Source: Acidobacteriota bacterium
GTDB taxonomy: Bacteria > Acidobacteriota > Terriglobia > UBA7540
Direction: 5' to 3'
DNA length: 8,304 bases
Assembly (NCBI GenBank): GCA_003165615.1
Contig: PLWR01000667.1
Span: 1-8,304, forward strand
A program made the position numbers and the translations under genes. Within the stretch, counting starts at the first letter, position 1. Each line of letters begins with the position of its first letter. Shown one piece after another: positions 5,890 to 8,304 of the stretch. Below the pieces are notes generated by a model that was not told the DNA's origin, searched no databases, and saw nothing but the letters and a program-made list of their open reading frames with translations.

Positions 5890-8141
5890 CCTCTTCGCGC
5901 AATCACCGCACAAGTCCTGGGCGCGAGACGCACCGGGGCGGGCAGCGTTTGAACCGCATCGGGTTGAAAGGGCATCAGCACCTCAACTTGACTTCCCTCC
6001 CCTCCCGGCCAAGTGACCTCAGCGGTTGCCTCTTCGTCGCCGAAGTTCACCACCACACACGCTTTGCCGGGCCTATCCATGCCCTCAAACACCGAGTAAC
6101 GCACATGCGCACTTCCCTTGACCGTCGCGCCCCAAGTGTCGCGGAATCGTCCGAAGAAGAGGACATCTTTGTGCTTGGAGCGAATGCGTATCAGTTCCTG
6201 CACGTAGCGGGAAAGCGGCTGCGTCAACCGCTCATCCATGGAGTCGTTATAGTGGCGCGGTTGCACGGCCCACACCAATCCGTAGCGCATGCCGTTGTTC
6301 ATGACGTTGATATCGCCCGGAGACTCGGCGCAGATCGTCGCCGTCCACTCCGGGAACGTGTATTTAAGCGCCGGCGAGGGCATATCAATCTGGTTCATGC
6401 GCGCGTAGGAGACATCCACAAACGGGAAGGCCCGGTCCAGAAAGTTCTCGGAAGCGATAGCCGTTTCCGGATCCACTTCCCTCGTCTTGGCCAGGATATC
6501 CGCGTAAGTCTGAAGCACACCTTCCATCAAAGAGCGATCGGGCGAGGTGGGAAGATCAGGATTGAAGTCCAAATCACCCATCATGCCTGCTTTATCAAAT
6601 TGGAATCCCTCACCTCCGTCTCTCGCGCGCTCGACGCACTGATCGACGAGCAGTTTTCGAAATTCGGGATGCGAGGGGCTGACCAGAGTCATATTCGAGC
6701 GCGTCAGCCCCAGGCGGGCGCTGATGGTGCCTTCTCCCCAACCATACAAGTTGTAATCCCAAGCCCATCTTCCCATCACTGCGCATCGATGCAGTTTTTC
6801 TTTGAAAAGAGTTGTGGCCGTATCCGCCACCTGGATGTTGGCGAACAGGAGCGGATGCACTCCCATGCGCCGGATCTCCGCCAGGGCCTGGCGAAACTCC
6901 TCGTGCGTGCCCAGGCGCGGATCGGGCGTGTACTGCGGATAGCCGCGGTCAATGCCGCCCACATTCCAGCCCAGTATTTCGAAAGTGGTTACGTCGTATT
7001 TCTTCGCGCCCGCCGCCAGCTTGGGCCAATCTTTGAAGCGGTAAAGGACCTCATCCTCGCAATTAGAGATGATGACGGATTGCCATGCCATTTCCTTGCG
7101 CAGCCACGTGGGGGGACGCCGCACCTGGAAGTGCTGATCGAACCATTGGCGATAGAGCACGCTTCCCTCGTGCCAATCGCCCGTGTGGATCTGCAAGGCG
7201 ACAGGGCCGAAATGCGCGGCGCCCTTTTTTGCATAGGGAAAATTCACCCAGCCCATGGTGAGACCGATGGGTTCGTCCGCGGGCACGTCATCGCGCGTGG
7301 GCCATTGGTCCCCCACCACCGCGGTTTTGGTGAAAGGGCGAAGCTCATAGTAGATGGCGGCGAGCCGGGGCTCAGGGTCGTGATACGCATAGTGAAGCCC
7401 CACGTTCGCTTTGGGGTTGTAGAACTCCGTCCATCCCATGACCAGAGTGAATCCCGTGTACTCGAAACCCTGGGCGGAATATCGAATGCCGAGATTGCCT
7501 CCACCATAGCCTCCTGCGAAACCGCGAAAGATGTCGGGCGAGAGGTTGGTGAACATCCCGGGAACCAAGGATTTCGTATCCTGCCGATTGATCAGGCCGT
7601 TTTGGCCGCCGATGATGGCGTAGAAGACTTCCGCCAGGGACAAGTCGGTGGAGTTCTCGATTTCGAGGGAAAACTCCAGCCGGCCTTCGACGGCGCGAAT
7701 GTGATAGGCGGCGCTGACGTAGATCTCCTCGCGCGCGTTGCGCAGGGTTTCATAGCGGCAGGTCACGCCGTCGGGACGCGCTTCGATGCGGCTCACTTTT
7801 TGCTGGCTGCTCAGGAAGTAATTCGCCTCATACCCGGGGCGGGGAAAGCGCAGGCGAAAGTTTTCCCCCAGGCGCGGCTCCTGAATAATTTCCAGTTTGG
7901 GATTCCTCCAGGTTACGCCGCAAAGATTGCCGGTCAGGGAATCAAGACGCAGGGTGCAGAGGGGATTTTCAAATTCCTTGAGATTCGCGTTGGGCGTGGC
8001 GACACTTCCCTCCCCTGCCCGCCCCGCGCTCGCGGCTCCGGAATAGGCTGCGAACAAGCCCGTGGTCACTTCCAGAAAGGTCCGGCGGCTGACGGTTTGC
8101 AGAGGGTCAACTCTAGTCCGGTTCTCAGATGGGTTATTCAT
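5886..8141 (-). CDS. Tat-exported putative glycoside hydrolase (DUF6259 / GH36-like)
   Basis: The 751-aa protein begins with a twin-arginine signal: SRRTFLE at 18-24, a hydrophobic stretch to about 38, and an ASA-G cleavage site near 39. Export is therefore likely as a folded protein. The layout suits a multidomain retaining glycosidase. A beta-sandwich covers about 55-320. A TIM barrel covers about 345-650 (EILGWNVGG, YTPDPRLGTHEEF, GVHPLLFANIQVAD, EGFQFDKAG, AIASENFLD). A small beta domain follows at about 665-751 (ACVVVNFGDEE). Asp516 in FQFDKAG resembles the strand-end nucleophile of GH36-type enzymes; Glu565 in SENF is one acid/base candidate. I place it with DUF6259 proteins from memory. 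The substrate is not evident, and alpha-galactoside-like or animal/plant glycan targets are guesses. The start has GGAAG nine bases upstream. No sugar transporter or regulator lies nearby in the window. Confidence 0.7.
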   Translation of the reverse strand: MNNPSENRTRVDPLQTVSRRTFLEVTTGLFAAYSGAASAGRAGEGSVATPNANLKEFENPLCTLRLDSLTGNLCGVTWRNPKLEIIQEPRLGENFRLRFPRPGYEANYFLSSQQKVSRIEARPDGVTCRYETLRNAREEIYVSAAYHIRAVEGRLEFSLEIENSTDLSLAEVFYAIIGGQNGLINRQDTKSLVPGMFTNLSPDIFRGFAGGYGGGNLGIRYSAQGFEYTGFTLVMGWTEFYNPKANVGLHYAYHDPEPRLAAIYYELRPFTKTAVVGDQWPTRDDVPADEPIGLTMGWVNFPYAKKGAAHFGPVALQIHTGDWHEGSVLYRQWFDQHFQVRRPPTWLRKEMAWQSVIISNCEDEVLYRFKDWPKLAAGAKKYDVTTFEILGWNVGGIDRGYPQYTPDPRLGTHEEFRQALAEIRRMGVHPLLFANIQVADTATTLFKEKLHRCAVMGRWAWDYNLYGWGEGTISARLGLTRSNMTLVSPSHPEFRKLLVDQCVERARDGGEGFQFDKAGMMGDLDFNPDLPTSPDRSLMEGVLQTYADILAKTREVDPETAIASENFLDRAFPFVDVSYARMNQIDMPSPALKYTFPEWTATICAESPGDINVMNNGMRYGLVWAVQPRHYNDSMDERLTQPLSRYVQELIRIRSKHKDVLFFGRFRDTWGATVKGSAHVRYSVFEGMDRPGKACVVVNFGDEEATAEVTWPGGEGSQVEVLMPFQPDAVQTLPAPVRLAPRTCAVIARRG

Positions 8142-8150
8142 TCACGTAGT

Positions 8151-8155
8151 CTTCC
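8151..8155 (-). promoter_or_regulatory. Ribosome binding site of the glycosidase-like gene
   Basis: On the minus strand GGAAG lies nine bases before the ATG at 8141, within a purine-rich run (GGAAAGGAAG). It supports the start that gives a complete Tat signal. No convincing -10/-35 pair was found in the 163 bp upstream. Confidence 0.5.
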
Positions 8156-8260
8156 TTTCCTTTTGGTGGTGCTGACCGGGATTTCTTGCCAGGCCGGGCC
8201 ATTTTCAGTGTGCGCTCGGAAGGATGGGGCTTTCAAGGCTGCGGAAAACACCAACAATCC

Positions 8261-8298
8261 TGTCATCCTGAGCCTGCACTTTGGGCGAAGGACCCCGG
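8261..8298. repeat. Partial dispersed repeat of the TGTCATCCTGAGC...GAAGGACC type
   Basis: TGTCATCCTGAGCCTGC (8261-8277) followed by GGGCGAAGGACC (8283-8294) matches a motif I know as scattered in non-coding DNA of many soil bacteria. In its usual form a direct-type AGCGAAG core links the two ends; here the middle differs (CTGCACTTTG). It lies 120-157 bp upstream of the glycosidase-like gene and continues to the window edge. Copy number in this genome cannot be seen. Confidence 0.5.
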
Positions 8299-8304
8299 CA
8301 GTTC

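Noticed and set aside
8142..8304. Promoter for the glycosidase-like gene
   Set aside because: TTGAAA on the minus strand has no -10 box at a normal distance, so no promoter is called.

Overview
The window is GC-rich bacterial DNA with five protein-coding genes, one broken gene remnant, and unusually repeat-rich intergenic spacers. The best guess for the host is an acidobacterium (Acidobacteriota) or a similar soil bacterium. This rests on general resemblance only: the gene mix, the heptad-phased intergenic repeats, the paired palindromes, and a Tat-exported glycosidase-like protein. No rRNA or other phylogenetic marker is present, so the assignment is an inference.

Layout from left to right: (1) the 3' three-quarters of a glutathione-independent formaldehyde dehydrogenase gene (+), cut by the window edge; (2) a 193-bp spacer between convergent genes, holding a terminator-like hairpin, an inverted pair of REP-like hairpins and a 7-bp tandem repeat; (3) a DUF155/RMD1-like membrane-anchored protein (-); (4) a 280-bp divergent spacer with an 84-bp nested palindrome and a TATAAT box; (5) a secreted or periplasmic protein with two TonB-C-like domains (+), with a hairpin over its stop codon; (6) a spacer built of about 13 units in 7-nt phase, ending in the promoter of the next gene; (7) a short form of the 2-oxoglutarate dehydrogenase E1 gene (+); (8) the N-terminal stub of a Uma2-family nuclease gene (+), meeting (9) a large Tat-signal, DUF6259/GH36-like putative glycoside hydrolase (-). 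The right edge carries part of what looks like a dispersed repeat.

The genes do not form one operon. Strands alternate, and where promoters can be seen they belong to single genes. Formaldehyde oxidation, the TCA-cycle E1 and carbohydrate breakdown are all carbon catabolism, but no direct functional link can be shown. I see no phage, CRISPR, defence or biosynthetic cluster, and no clear new multi-gene system. The most unusual content is non-coding: two palindromic elements, each made of two inverted units that fold on their own and differ by compensatory changes, plus two separate 7-nt-phased arrays.
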